Positions 30,018 to 37,687 of a stretch of DNA of 37,687 nucleotides are shown one piece after another (position 1 is the first letter of the stretch; each line of letters begins with the position of its first letter). Made by a program: the position numbers and the translations under genes. The stretch comes from JAZDEY01 sp043808325 [NCBI: Candidatus Eiseniibacteriota bacterium]. GTDB taxonomy: Bacteria > Arandabacterota > Arandabacteria > Arandabacterales. The notes under the pieces were generated by a model, which worked only from the letters and a program-made list of their open reading frames with translations, was not told the origin of the DNA and ran no database searches. The stretch spans positions 1 through 37,687 of the forward strand of contig JAZDEY010000013.1 of NCBI GenBank assembly GCA_043808325.1, given 5' to 3'.

Positions 30018-31732
30018 GCTCCCTCCACCCTTCCAGACTTCTCAATGTTGGCCCACCGGTCACGCAACGTCACCGTACGATTGAAGATCGGACCGCCGGG
30101 GGATGAATCGACCGAGTCAACGCAGAAATAGCCCAGCCTCTCAAACTGCCAGTGACTCCCGGGAGGTGTCACCGCGAGGCCCGGCTCGACTCGGCAGTCA
30201 TTCAGGACTTCAACCGAATTGGGATTGAGACTGGATTTCCAGTCCTCACCCTCCGCCACATCACCCGGGTCTGCCTTCGTGAGAAGACTGTCATATAGCC
30301 GTACTACGGCACGGTGGGAATGCACCGCCGAGACCCAATGGATGGTTGCCTTTACCCGACGTTGGGCGGATCCCCCGTCGGTCGAAGCTTCCGCCGGAAG
30401 CGTTGCCGGATCATAGACGCAACGGAGCTCGACCACCTCCCCACTCTTGGGGTCCTTGACCACACTTACACACTTAACGATGTATGCATACCGCAAGCGC
30501 ACCTCACGTCCGGGTGCCAGGCGGTAGAACTTCTTGGGCGGATCCTCCCGAAAGTCGTCCCTGTCAATGTAAAGCACCTTCGAGAAGGGGACCCTGCGAG
30601 TTCCCGCGGCAGGGTCTTCAGGATTGTTGACCGCTTCGAGCTCTTCGGTCCTATCCTCGGGGTAGTTATCGATCGTGAGCTTAAGGGGCCGCAGAACAGC
30701 CATCACCCGCGGCGCCCACCTGTTGAGATCCTCTCTCGCACAGTGCTCCAGAAGTGCCATGTCCACGACACTGCCGGTCTTGGCTACCCCGACGCGCTTC
30801 ATGAACGTCCTGATCGATTCCGGCGAATAGCCACGCCTGCGAAGCCCGCATAGGGTCGGCATCCGCGGATCGTCCCAGCCGGTGACGTGTCCTCCCTCAA
30901 CCAACTCAAGGAGCTTGCGCTTGCTGGTGATAGTGTAGGTGAGATTCAGACGGGCAAACTCGATCTGCTGCGGATGGTAGACCTTGAGCTGGTCGAGAAA
31001 CCAGTCGTACAGGGGTCGATGATCTTCGAACTCCAGCGAGCACATGGAATGGGTTATCCCCTCGATCGAGTCCGAAAGACAGTGCGCAAAATCGTACATG
31101 GGATAGATACACCAGGTGTTGCCGGTCCGATGGTGCTCGGCCTTAAGGATCCTGTAGATCACCGGATCCCGCATATTCATGTTGGGAGAGGCCATGTCGA
31201 TCTTGGCCCGGAGCGTCCGCAACCCGTCTTGGAATTCGCCGGCGCGCATACGTGCGAGGAGATCCAGGCTCTCCTCTACCGAACGGTCTCGGTAAGGACT
31301 CGGCTTGCCGGGAGCCGTAAGAGTCCCGCGGTACTCGCTGGTCTCGTCGGGGCTGAGATCGCAGACGTAGGCCTTGCCCATCTTGAGCAGCTCCATCGCA
31401 TATCGGTAGAGCTGCTCGAAATAATCCGACGCGTAGAAAAGCCGATCGCCCCAGTCGAAACCCAGCCACCTGATGTCCTCCTTTATGGACTCGACGTACT
31501 CGACCTCTTCCTTGGCCGGGTTGGTGTCATCGAACCTCAAGTTGTAGAGGCCGCCGTACTCCTCGGCGATGCCAAAGTCTATGCATATGGCTTTTGCGTG
31601 GCCTATATGGAGGTAGCCGTTGGGCTCCGGGGGAAATCGGGTGTGCACTCGCCCACCGTACTTCCCGGTCTTCAAGTCCTCGTTAATGATGGCCCGGATG
31701 AAATCCACAGGTGTGTGGCTACCGGTACTCAT
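30014..31732 (-). CDS. glnS: glutaminyl-tRNA synthetase
   Basis: 572 residues from ATG 31732 (GAAGGGAG six bases upstream). Class I motifs: HIGH-box [15 protein letters not shown] and the KMSKS equivalent [12 protein letters not shown]; the catalytic region carries [20 protein letters not shown], typical of the GlnRS/GluRS family and specifically of GlnRS. The C-terminal part forms the two anticodon-binding beta barrels ([29 protein letters not shown]). It charges tRNA-Gln directly, which implies this organism need not depend on the GatCAB route. Length is close to E. coli GlnRS. Lies between the saccharopine-dehydrogenase-like gene and the phosphoesterase on one probable transcript. Confidence 0.96.
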   Translation of the reverse strand: MSTGSHTPVDFIRAIINEDLKTGKYGGRVHTRFPPEPNGYLHIGHAKAICIDFGIAEEYGGLYNLRFDDTNPAKEEVEYVESIKEDIRWLGFDWGDRLFYASDYFEQLYRYAMELLKMGKAYVCDLSPDETSEYRGTLTAPGKPSPYRDRSVEESLDLLARMRAGEFQDGLRTLRAKIDMASPNMNMRDPVIYRILKAEHHRTGNTWCIYPMYDFAHCLSDSIEGITHSMCSLEFEDHRPLYDWFLDQLKVYHPQQIEFARLNLTYTITSKRKLLELVEGGHVTGWDDPRMPTLCGLRRRGYSPESIRTFMKRVGVAKTGSVVDMALLEHCAREDLNRWAPRVMAVLRPLKLTIDNYPEDRTEELEAVNNPEDPAAGTRRVPFSKVLYIDRDDFREDPPKKFYRLAPGREVRLRYAYIVKCVSVVKDPKSGEVVELRCVYDPATLPAEASTDGGSAQRRVKATIHWVSAVHSHRAVVRLYDSLLTKADPGDVAEGEDWKSSLNPNSVEVLNDCRVEPGLAVTPPGSHWQFERLGYFCVDSVDSSPGGPIFNRTVTLRDRWANIEKSGRVEGA

Positions 31733-31804
31733 ATGTGACTCCCTTCAGTCGGCCCACCTTCGCGCGATTCGAAACCCACCGCACCGTCTAAGGCAAGCCT
31801 TCAT

Positions 31805-33043
31805 CTACACAGCCGTAACCTCTTCGATTATGCTTATGTTGCGCCGTTCCAACTCCTTGATGAACTCCTTATAGAGGGCGCTGTCATAGCAATCCTCGGG
31901 AGCCACAATGCCCTTTGCCGTGATCTGTCCCCTGCCCACATGCACCGCGCCGATCGCCGCCGAAAACCCGGTCACTCTCGCCATCGAGGATATCTTGTTC
32001 ACTCTGTCGGCTTCATCCCACATGAAATACTCGACCTTTGTCTTCTTGCCGTTCTTGGTCCCTATCACAGTGTTGTACATGACGCAGACATCGGTCTCGC
32101 CCGGGTTTGCCATCAGCCTTGGCTCTATCAGGGCGAGCAGGGCCTCGCGCGGCACTACCTTAGTGCCTTTGACATCCACAGGCGTGAGGTCCAGAAGGCC
32201 GCACTCCTTCAGGGTTTGGATTGCCTGCCAGTGGCCCGGCCAGCGGCAGGTCTTCTCGGCAAATTCCTTGAGATAGGACCGAGTGTAGATGAAACTGGGC
32301 ATACCTGGGGTGACGAAACACTCGATCTCCTCGTCCTTGCCGAACTTGTTGAATCTGAATTTCTCGTGATCGCTCATGGCGGCGACGTCGACCACTTTGC
32401 CGCCCTTTATGATCTGGAGCTTCACCATGTACTCCCGAAGCACGTGGCTAAAGGCCCAGGTGATCATATACCTCAGTGGATGCCTCGCAGCAGCTTCCTT
32501 CGCGGGGATCCCTCCCACTCTTGCAAAAGCGATCTCAGCTTTGTCGAGTTTGCGAATGCCTTCGCCGACTGTGATGTTGCTTAGGCCGGGGGCGAAGCCG
32601 ATGCCGCTCATGAATGTGACGCCACTCTGGAGAGCTTGATTATGAAGCCACTCGCCGTAATCCGGAATCGACATCCCCGCCTTGAGCTCCAGGCCCTCTG
32701 TCTCATAGAGGTCAGGCCTTCGATGGTATTCCTCAAGCACATCAACGATATTGAGTTCAGCCTCGATCGCGGCCTCGGCGACCTTGTAGCTGGTTCGACG
32801 GTTCGGCATGGAAATGATGCCGACATCGTACTGCTTCATCATCTTCTTGAGGTCTGCCTTATTCGCAACATCAACTGCGTGGCAGGCGATCTTATCGCTC
32901 TTGACCCAGTTCTTGGTCCTCTCAAGGGTCTCCAGCCTCCGGCCGACAATGCCAACCTGGTCAACATCGCTGTTTTGCCTGACTAGGTCCCAGGCCATCG
33001 CGGCCCCGACTTTTCCCGATGCGCCAAAGACGATTACTTTCAT
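31805..33043 (-). CDS. saccharopine dehydrogenase-family reductase
   Basis: 412 residues from ATG 33043 (GGAGGAGG seven bases upstream). The N-terminal Rossmann fold carries the NAD(P) loop VIVFGASGKVGAAMA, followed by IVGRRLETLE and VDVANKADLKKMM. The middle part has the family signature SGIGFAPGLSNI, with a catalytic/substrate domain to the C-terminus. Members act in lysine metabolism (saccharopine or lysine dehydrogenase) or on carboxynorspermidine; sequence alone does not choose. Followed 72 bases later by glnS. Confidence 0.85.
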   Translation of the reverse strand: MKVIVFGASGKVGAAMAWDLVRQNSDVDQVGIVGRRLETLERTKNWVKSDKIACHAVDVANKADLKKMMKQYDVGIISMPNRRTSYKVAEAAIEAELNIVDVLEEYHRRPDLYETEGLELKAGMSIPDYGEWLHNQALQSGVTFMSGIGFAPGLSNITVGEGIRKLDKAEIAFARVGGIPAKEAAARHPLRYMITWAFSHVLREYMVKLQIIKGGKVVDVAAMSDHEKFRFNKFGKDEEIECFVTPGMPSFIYTRSYLKEFAEKTCRWPGHWQAIQTLKECGLLDLTPVDVKGTKVVPREALLALIEPRLMANPGETDVCVMYNTVIGTKNGKKTKVEYFMWDEADRVNKISSMARVTGFSAAIGAVHVGRGQITAKGIVAPEDCYDSALYKEFIKELERRNISIIEEVTAV

Positions 33044-33131
33044 TGCTAGCCTCCTCCGATCCAGTGCTATGAGTTATCGGTCGCTCCAGGACATATGGAT
33101 TGCCGTCTAATCCCGACGCGGTATACGGGGT

Positions 33132-33161
33132 AATATCGCACAGTTGCGGGCCCAAAATCAA
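33132..33161 (-). promoter_or_regulatory. possible sigma70 promoter of the reductase-glnS operon
   Basis: Minus strand TTGATT, 18-base spacer, GATATT. Moderate matches only. The start would lie about 80 bases before the ATG. Confidence 0.35.
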
Positions 33162-33263
33162 CCCCTATCGCCGCGGCTTTCATGGGCCCATCGGCCGCGT
33201 GGCTTCCTTACGACCGGTCGACCCGGGTCTCTCTTCGGCCGGCAGAAAGATCTGAAGATGCCC

Positions 33264-33290
33264 TAAAGATTTCCCCCTTAGGGCCGATAC
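33264..33290 (+). promoter_or_regulatory. sigma28 (FliA) promoter of the papain-like protease gene
   Basis: TAAA, exactly 15 bases, GCCGATAC, against the consensus TAAA-N15-GCCGATAA: only the last base differs. The predicted start is near 33297, about 58 bases before the ATG at 33355. Confidence 0.7.
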
Positions 33291-33354
33291 CACAGATGTA
33301 CAGATGTCCTCGCCGACAACACCTGGCAAGTACTGGTCAAAGGGGTGTATCAGA

Positions 33355-35577
33355 ATGCGAGATTCCAAGCCGCGAGGACATGCAACCACTGCACGGATCG
33401 CCACACTCAGTACGCTAACCATCATTCTCCTTGTCGTAAGTCTGGCTTTCGCTGCCGACCTAGGTGCAGGTGCCCTCGGTTCAGGCCAAGAGGCCGCGAT
33501 GCTTGAGGCGGTGCCGCAGATCGCACCGGCCCGGCCTTCGCAGGCCGATGACCAGCCGCCCGGGCTGGGCTTTGTGCCACCGCCGGGCGATTTCTCGCAC
33601 CTGAAGGCGCCACTGGCGAGCGGCTTCGCCATGCTGGGCTCAGCGCCGCCATCAAGGTTTGACTGGCGCACCACGGGCAAGATTACCCCAGTTAAGAACC
33701 AGGGCTCCTGCGGGGCATGCTACGCCTTCGCCGCTGTAGCCAACTTTGAGTCAAGGGTCCTGATCGATGCCGGCCACGCGTTGGACTTCTCAGAGAACAA
33801 CGTCAAGGAATGCGAATGGTTCGGATCAAGCTGCGGTGGTGGCAATGACTGGAGAGTCGCCCACTATCTGTCGACCAAGGGTACGGTTCTCGAATCCTGC
33901 GATCCATACGTAGCAAGCAATGCTGCCTGTACCGGCAGCTGCACGTATCAGAAGACGCTCCTGGACTGGCGCGTGATCTCCGGATCCGCCGTACCATCGG
34001 TGGACGTGCTCAAGAGCTACATCCAGACCTACGGACCGATCTATGCAGCCATGTACGCCGGAAATCGGGACGCGTGGTACACCGAGTTCCAGAGGTACAA
34101 CGGTTCATATGCCCTCTACTACAGCGGCGCCGGCGTTCAAAACCACGCGGTGCTGATCGTCGGGTGGGACGACAATCTGGCGCATGCCGGAGGCACGGGC
34201 GCGTGGATTGTCAAGAACAGCTGGGGGACAGCATGGGGCGGCACGTGCGGCTATGGATCGGAGCGGGGCTATTTCACGATTGCCTACGGCGCAGCCCAGA
34301 TAGGTTCCTATTCCTCCTTTCTCTATCGATGGCAGGACTCCGATCCGACTCGCCAACTACTGTACTACGATGAGGCCGGTTACACGGGCAGTCTCGGCTA
34401 CGGCGGCAAGACTGCGTGGGGATTGTGCAAGTTCGTTGCCTCACAGGACTGCTCCGTCGAGTGGATCGAGTTCTGGACGCTTGACGCAACAACCGACGTC
34501 GACGTTTACATTTATGATACCTTCAGCGGTAGCGCACCTTCCGCATTGCTTGCCAGCAGCCTGGACAACGCCTTCGATCTCGCCGGCTATCACTCGGTCG
34601 GCCTCTCATCCCCGCTGCGGGTGAGCAGAGGGAACGACATATACGTTGTGGTAAAGATCACCGATGCGACCAGCATTTATCCTGTGGGCTTCGATGCTGT
34701 CGGCCCGAAGAGCCCCGGATACTCCTATATAAGCTCGACCGGTGTGTCATTCATGCAGTTCAACAATGGGGATCTGGGCATTCGGATGCGCGTGGCTGCG
34801 GCCAGCTCGAGCGCCCCTATCGCAAAGACTCCGACCATAACGAATGTCAGCGACGTGCCGTCCGACAGAGGCGGATACGTCGAAGTCACCTGGACCAGGA
34901 GTAGCAATGACGACCAAGCCGCTTCACCACGGGTAAAGAAGTACGAGATCCGCAGAAAGCGCAAGGACGTACTGCCGAGCCTGCAGACCCTGGGCAGCGG
35001 GACCGGGCCGCAGGTTGGCGGATCCTATGAGTATGGCCCCGACGGCGCTGCCTGGGAAATCGTAGGGACGGTCGCGGCGGCGGGCCAGGCCTCCTACAGG
35101 TTCATCGCGCCTACAAATGGTGACGCAAGCGGCGACGACACATGTTGGACCCATTTCTACGTCACTGCGACCACGGGCCTGATGGGAGCACACTTCGATT
35201 CCCCCGTGGTGCGCGGTTTCTCGGTGGACAATCAGGGCGGACTCAATTTGCCGCAGGACGATCTCGATCCCGACAAGGCAGGGCCGGACACTACAATCTC
35301 CAGGGTCGTCTTAAACATGCCTGAGCCCAACCCGAGCTCAGAGGGCTTCCTCCTAAGATTCGAGCTACCCATGCCGGACAACGTCTATCTTGCCGTGTAC
35401 GATGTTGCCGGGAGGCGCATCGCCGTGTTGGCCGACGGCTGGGTCGGCGTTGGCCGTCATGAGGAAAGGTGGACTCCGGGACAGGACGGCACACCCAGGC
35501 AAGTGCCAGGGCTATATTTCGCGAGGCTCGTGACCGCATCGGAGGTCCGCACGCTGAAACTGGTACTTACCAGGTAG
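33355..35577 (+). CDS. secreted papain-family (C1A) cysteine protease with FlgD-like C-terminus
   Basis: 740 residues from ATG 33355 (AAAGGGG nine bases upstream; an earlier ATG at 33304 would start almost at the predicted transcript start and lacks a site). Signal peptide about 12-37 (LTIILLVVSLAFA). The catalytic set is complete: Gln116 and Cys122 in NQGSCGACYAFA, His264 in VQNHAVLIVGWDD, Asn288 in VKNSWGTAWG. Residues about 340-490 resemble the lectin-like beta domain that follows the peptidase in many prokaryotic papain homologues; an Fn3-like stretch (about 495-620) and a FlgD-like domain (about 655-740; EPNPSSEGFLLRF, VYDVAGRRIAV, PGLYFARL) end the protein. A surface or secreted protease; no I29 inhibitor domain is seen. 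A near-consensus FliA promoter suggests co-expression with motility functions. Confidence 0.92.
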   Translation: MRDSKPRGHATTARIATLSTLTIILLVVSLAFAADLGAGALGSGQEAAMLEAVPQIAPARPSQADDQPPGLGFVPPPGDFSHLKAPLASGFAMLGSAPPSRFDWRTTGKITPVKNQGSCGACYAFAAVANFESRVLIDAGHALDFSENNVKECEWFGSSCGGGNDWRVAHYLSTKGTVLESCDPYVASNAACTGSCTYQKTLLDWRVISGSAVPSVDVLKSYIQTYGPIYAAMYAGNRDAWYTEFQRYNGSYALYYSGAGVQNHAVLIVGWDDNLAHAGGTGAWIVKNSWGTAWGGTCGYGSERGYFTIAYGAAQIGSYSSFLYRWQDSDPTRQLLYYDEAGYTGSLGYGGKTAWGLCKFVASQDCSVEWIEFWTLDATTDVDVYIYDTFSGSAPSALLASSLDNAFDLAGYHSVGLSSPLRVSRGNDIYVVVKITDATSIYPVGFDAVGPKSPGYSYISSTGVSFMQFNNGDLGIRMRVAAASSSAPIAKTPTITNVSDVPSDRGGYVEVTWTRSSNDDQAASPRVKKYEIRRKRKDVLPSLQTLGSGTGPQVGGSYEYGPDGAAWEIVGTVAAAGQASYRFIAPTNGDASGDDTCWTHFYVTATTGLMGAHFDSPVVRGFSVDNQGGLNLPQDDLDPDKAGPDTTISRVVLNMPEPNPSSEGFLLRFELPMPDNVYLAVYDVAGRRIAVLADGWVGVGRHEERWTPGQDGTPRQVPGLYFARLVTASEVRTLKLVLTR

Positions 35578-35602
35578 CCCCGACTGCCGTGGCCGGCCGC
35601 CA

Positions 35603-35641
35603 ACAAAAAAGGCCAGCGTGGAAGGTCACCACGCTGGCCTT
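35603..35641. terminator. terminator between convergent secreted-protein genes
   Basis: Perfect 13-bp stem AAGGCCAGCGTGG with complement (35609-35621 and 35629-35641). On the minus strand it is followed by TTTTTTGTTG, a strong terminator for the HYR gene; on the plus strand only TTACTG follows. Confidence 0.85.
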
Positions 35642-35655
35642 ACTGCTGATTGTTC

Positions 35656-37687
35656 CTATAGCTTCATCAGTTTCTGCATTGCAGCAAGCTGCCCCTCGAT
35701 CTGGACTCTGCAGAAGTAAACACCGGAAACCACCGGCGCACCAAGATCATCAGTACCGTTCCAGGCGACGTTGCGGTAACCGGCGGCCACGCGCTCTCTG
35801 AGCACGGTCACAACCTTGCGGCCCTGAATGTCATAGATCTCTATGGCGACATTCCCATCCACAGGAAGCGCGAGACTTATCACAACACTGCTCCGGAGAG
35901 GATTGGGCTGTGCGGTCATTGAGAACTTCTCCGGCAGAGGCTGAGAAGCGCCCTCAGGAAGCTGACCATCGCCGAACCTATCCATGGTGCCGCTTGCCAA
36001 GAACGGCGGGTGCTCAGGCCTCCTCCCGTGGCCGCCACAGTCGCCAAAGAGCCAATTCATATAGGCGGTTGCAGCCTGGAGCCTCAGCAAACTGTTGCCG
36101 TACGGCAGCAACGCAGTCTTATCACCGCTCAGGGCGGCATCCGCAATCGCCAGGAGCTGATCCACAAAGAGACCCGAGAACCTAGGTACCTCCGGCGGCA
36201 CGACCACGCTGCCGAAGCAGGCAATCCCTCCCGGGCCGGCAAAATCGTGGAAATAGCCACCACACGAGAACTCTCGGTTGAGGCGCAGCGCCAGGATCTC
36301 GCCATAAATCGACCCAAGCGCACCCCGCTGCGGATCGGTGTAGTTGCGTTTGAGGGCGGCCGGCAGTCCATAGCCGCACTTGAAGTTCTCAACCGCTGCC
36401 GCACTGGTCCAAACCACGTGGTAACGGGTGCTCGTCCCGACCATTAGCCCATTGGGGAAGACTTCGCTGAAATGATCATCGCGCACACAGGTCGGCGTCG
36501 TAGATATCGAGCGGTTGGGACCCTCAAGGCAGTCGTCCGCCCAGTCCCAACAGATGAAGCTGCACGATTCGGCGGGTGCCGGTCCCGACTGAACCGTTAT
36601 GTTCTGGTAGCACTCGGTCAAGTTATCACAAGCATCCAATGCCGTCCAGGTCTTGGTGTAGACGGTGTCGCCATCCGCGGTCACACCGCCAACCACAGGC
36701 GGGCCGGACTGGAGAGATCCCGCCGCCGGGCAGGAGTCGTCGTATGCCGGTTCGTTGAAGATCAGCGGCTCCCCGGCCTGAATGGTCTTGGGGTCGCCAC
36801 AGATCAGAACCGGCGGGGTCGTGTCTTCGACCCTGGTTATGCGCTGGCAGACCTGGCTCGAGACGTTGCGGGTCGCATCAACGGCGGTCCAACACCTCAC
36901 ATGAATGTACTCGCAGGGCCCTGACCCGGGCAGTACAGTCGTCGTTACATCGGAAATCACGGGATTAGGATCGCAGTTGTCGCGGATCTGGGGCTCCGTA
37001 AACTCCACAAGTGCCTTACACGGCAGCACAAGGTCTGGAGCTACTGTCAGCACCGGAGGAACCGTATCGACCACACTGACTACCTGGACGCATGTGCTCG
37101 AGTTCCCACTGGCGTCTCTGGCAACCCAGGTACGATGAATCTGGTAATCCTGCAGACTGGTTCCAAGTATCGTCTGGTCGCTCGAGGTGATAGTCACCTG
37201 AGTATCGCAGTTGTCGGTCGCAGTCGCCTCGCCGAAATCGATCGGCTGGCCGCACTGGAAGGTCCTATCGCTCGGGCAGGTGATCGCCGGCGGGGTTCTG
37301 TCGATAATGGTCACAATCTGCGTGCACTCTGCAGAGTTCTGGCAGTCATCGACAGCCCTCCAGATAAGGCGTATCTGGTAGCTCTCAGGGTTGCTGCCAG
37401 GCACAATCTCGTCCGAGAACGTGATGGTCAGCTGGGTGTCGCAGTTGTCGCTCGCTGTCGCCTGACCGAAATCGATCGGCTGACTGCACTCAAAGGTCCT
37501 ATCGCTCGGGCAGGTGATAACAGGCGGAATCGAATCCTCTACATGAATCGTCTGCAGGCAGGTCGCGGAGTTGCCGCAACCATCGGTGGCTCTCCAGGTC
37601 CTCGCTATCGCGTAAGACTGAGGACAACTGCCGGGCGTCGTCACGTCGCTGTGGGTAACACTCGGCGGCACGCCAGAATCATCGGTA
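35656..37687 (-). CDS. secreted HYR-repeat protein with FlgD-like C-terminus (5' end outside window)
   Basis: The open frame runs off the right edge, so the start and signal peptide are missing; at least 676 residues are visible. The first about 370 visible residues are HYR (hyalin)-type beta repeats of about 80 residues with the signature TPPAITCPSDRTFQCGQPID, then DNCDTQVTIT and CVQVVSVVDTVPP. Next is a Cys-containing region with a helical module (LLAIADAALSGDK, LLRLQAATAYMNWLFGDCG) resembling the TPGFW-associated module of the DUF11 proteins, and finally a FlgD-like domain (AQPNPLRSSVVISL, IEIYDIQGRKVV, VSGVYFCRV). Likely an extracellular adhesive protein. Confidence 0.85.
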   Translation of the reverse strand, partial: TDDSGVPPSVTHSDVTTPGSCPQSYAIARTWRATDGCGNSATCLQTIHVEDSIPPVITCPSDRTFECSQPIDFGQATASDNCDTQLTITFSDEIVPGSNPESYQIRLIWRAVDDCQNSAECTQIVTIIDRTPPAITCPSDRTFQCGQPIDFGEATATDNCDTQVTITSSDQTILGTSLQDYQIHRTWVARDASGNSSTCVQVVSVVDTVPPVLTVAPDLVLPCKALVEFTEPQIRDNCDPNPVISDVTTTVLPGSGPCEYIHVRCWTAVDATRNVSSQVCQRITRVEDTTPPVLICGDPKTIQAGEPLIFNEPAYDDSCPAAGSLQSGPPVVGGVTADGDTVYTKTWTALDACDNLTECYQNITVQSGPAPAESCSFICWDWADDCLEGPNRSISTTPTCVRDDHFSEVFPNGLMVGTSTRYHVVWTSAAAVENFKCGYGLPAALKRNYTDPQRGALGSIYGEILALRLNREFSCGGYFHDFAGPGGIACFGSVVVPPEVPRFSGLFVDQLLAIADAALSGDKTALLPYGNSLLRLQAATAYMNWLFGDCGGHGRRPEHPPFLASGTMDRFGDGQLPEGASQPLPEKFSMTAQPNPLRSSVVISLALPVDGNVAIEIYDIQGRKVVTVLRERVAAGYRNVAWNGTDDLGAPVVSGVYFCRVQIEGQLAAMQKLMKL

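Noticed and set aside
30887-31738. 283-codon open frame on the plus strand
   Set aside because: Antisense shadow of glnS, whose motifs are unmistakable.

Overview
The window is a moderately GC-rich chromosomal segment from a Gram-negative, probably uncultured bacterium. Five secreted proteins end in a FlgD-like / type-A-sorting-like domain (NPF or NPL, then YDxxGRxV, then APGVYF and similar). It also has lipoproteins, DUF11 adhesin-like proteins, an RCC1 propeller, a HYR-repeat protein and a glutaminyl-tRNA synthetase. This mix resembles FCB-group candidate phyla such as Eisenbacteria; that placement is inference from gene content. No insertion sequence, phage gene, rRNA or CRISPR array was seen.

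Layout. 1-3100: a PDZ/7TM/GAF/PP2C (RsbU-type) phosphatase, then two tandem membrane micropeptides and a terminator. 3141-5000 (minus): an Fn3-like lipoprotein and a secreted HExxH metalloprotease. The metalloprotease has a complete regulated leader: sigma70 promoter, GEMM-like (c-di-GMP-I-like) riboswitch, intrinsic terminator. 5023-16736 (minus): a long signalling and motility block. In transcription order it is PilZ protein, CheA, MCP, PilB/GspE ATPase with MshEN domains, STAS, CsrA, FlgM-like protein, sigma54 activator, FliA-type sigma factor (behind a sigma54 promoter), REC-HisKA-HATPase hybrid kinase, REC-HisKA protein without ATPase, and a 54-aa protein. 16806-18902: thioredoxin/TPR protein, a secreted protein of unknown family, and tRNA-Glu(CUC). 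19142-23936: two paralogous DUF11 surface proteins; the first has a structured leader of about 450 nt. 24092-26264: a 14-blade RCC1-repeat secreted protein behind a second sigma54 promoter. 26645-28909: a two-gene ABC-2 exporter. 28887-33043 (minus): saccharopine-dehydrogenase-like reductase, GlnRS and a metallophosphoesterase lipoprotein. 33264-35577: a papain-type secreted protease behind a near-consensus sigma28 promoter. 35656 to the right edge (minus): a HYR-repeat secreted protein, cut by the window.

How it fits together (inference). The sigma54 activator (8509-9588) can drive fliA through the promoter at 8122-8136. FliA would be held by the FlgM-like protein and would act on sigma28 sites such as 33264-33290. 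Three potential c-di-GMP read-outs are present (riboswitch, PilZ, MshEN-PilB), but no GGDEF or EAL enzyme. Motility and surface regulators therefore appear wired to secreted hydrolases and surface proteins. The most interesting piece is the compact riboswitch-controlled secreted metalloprotease at 3795-4948.
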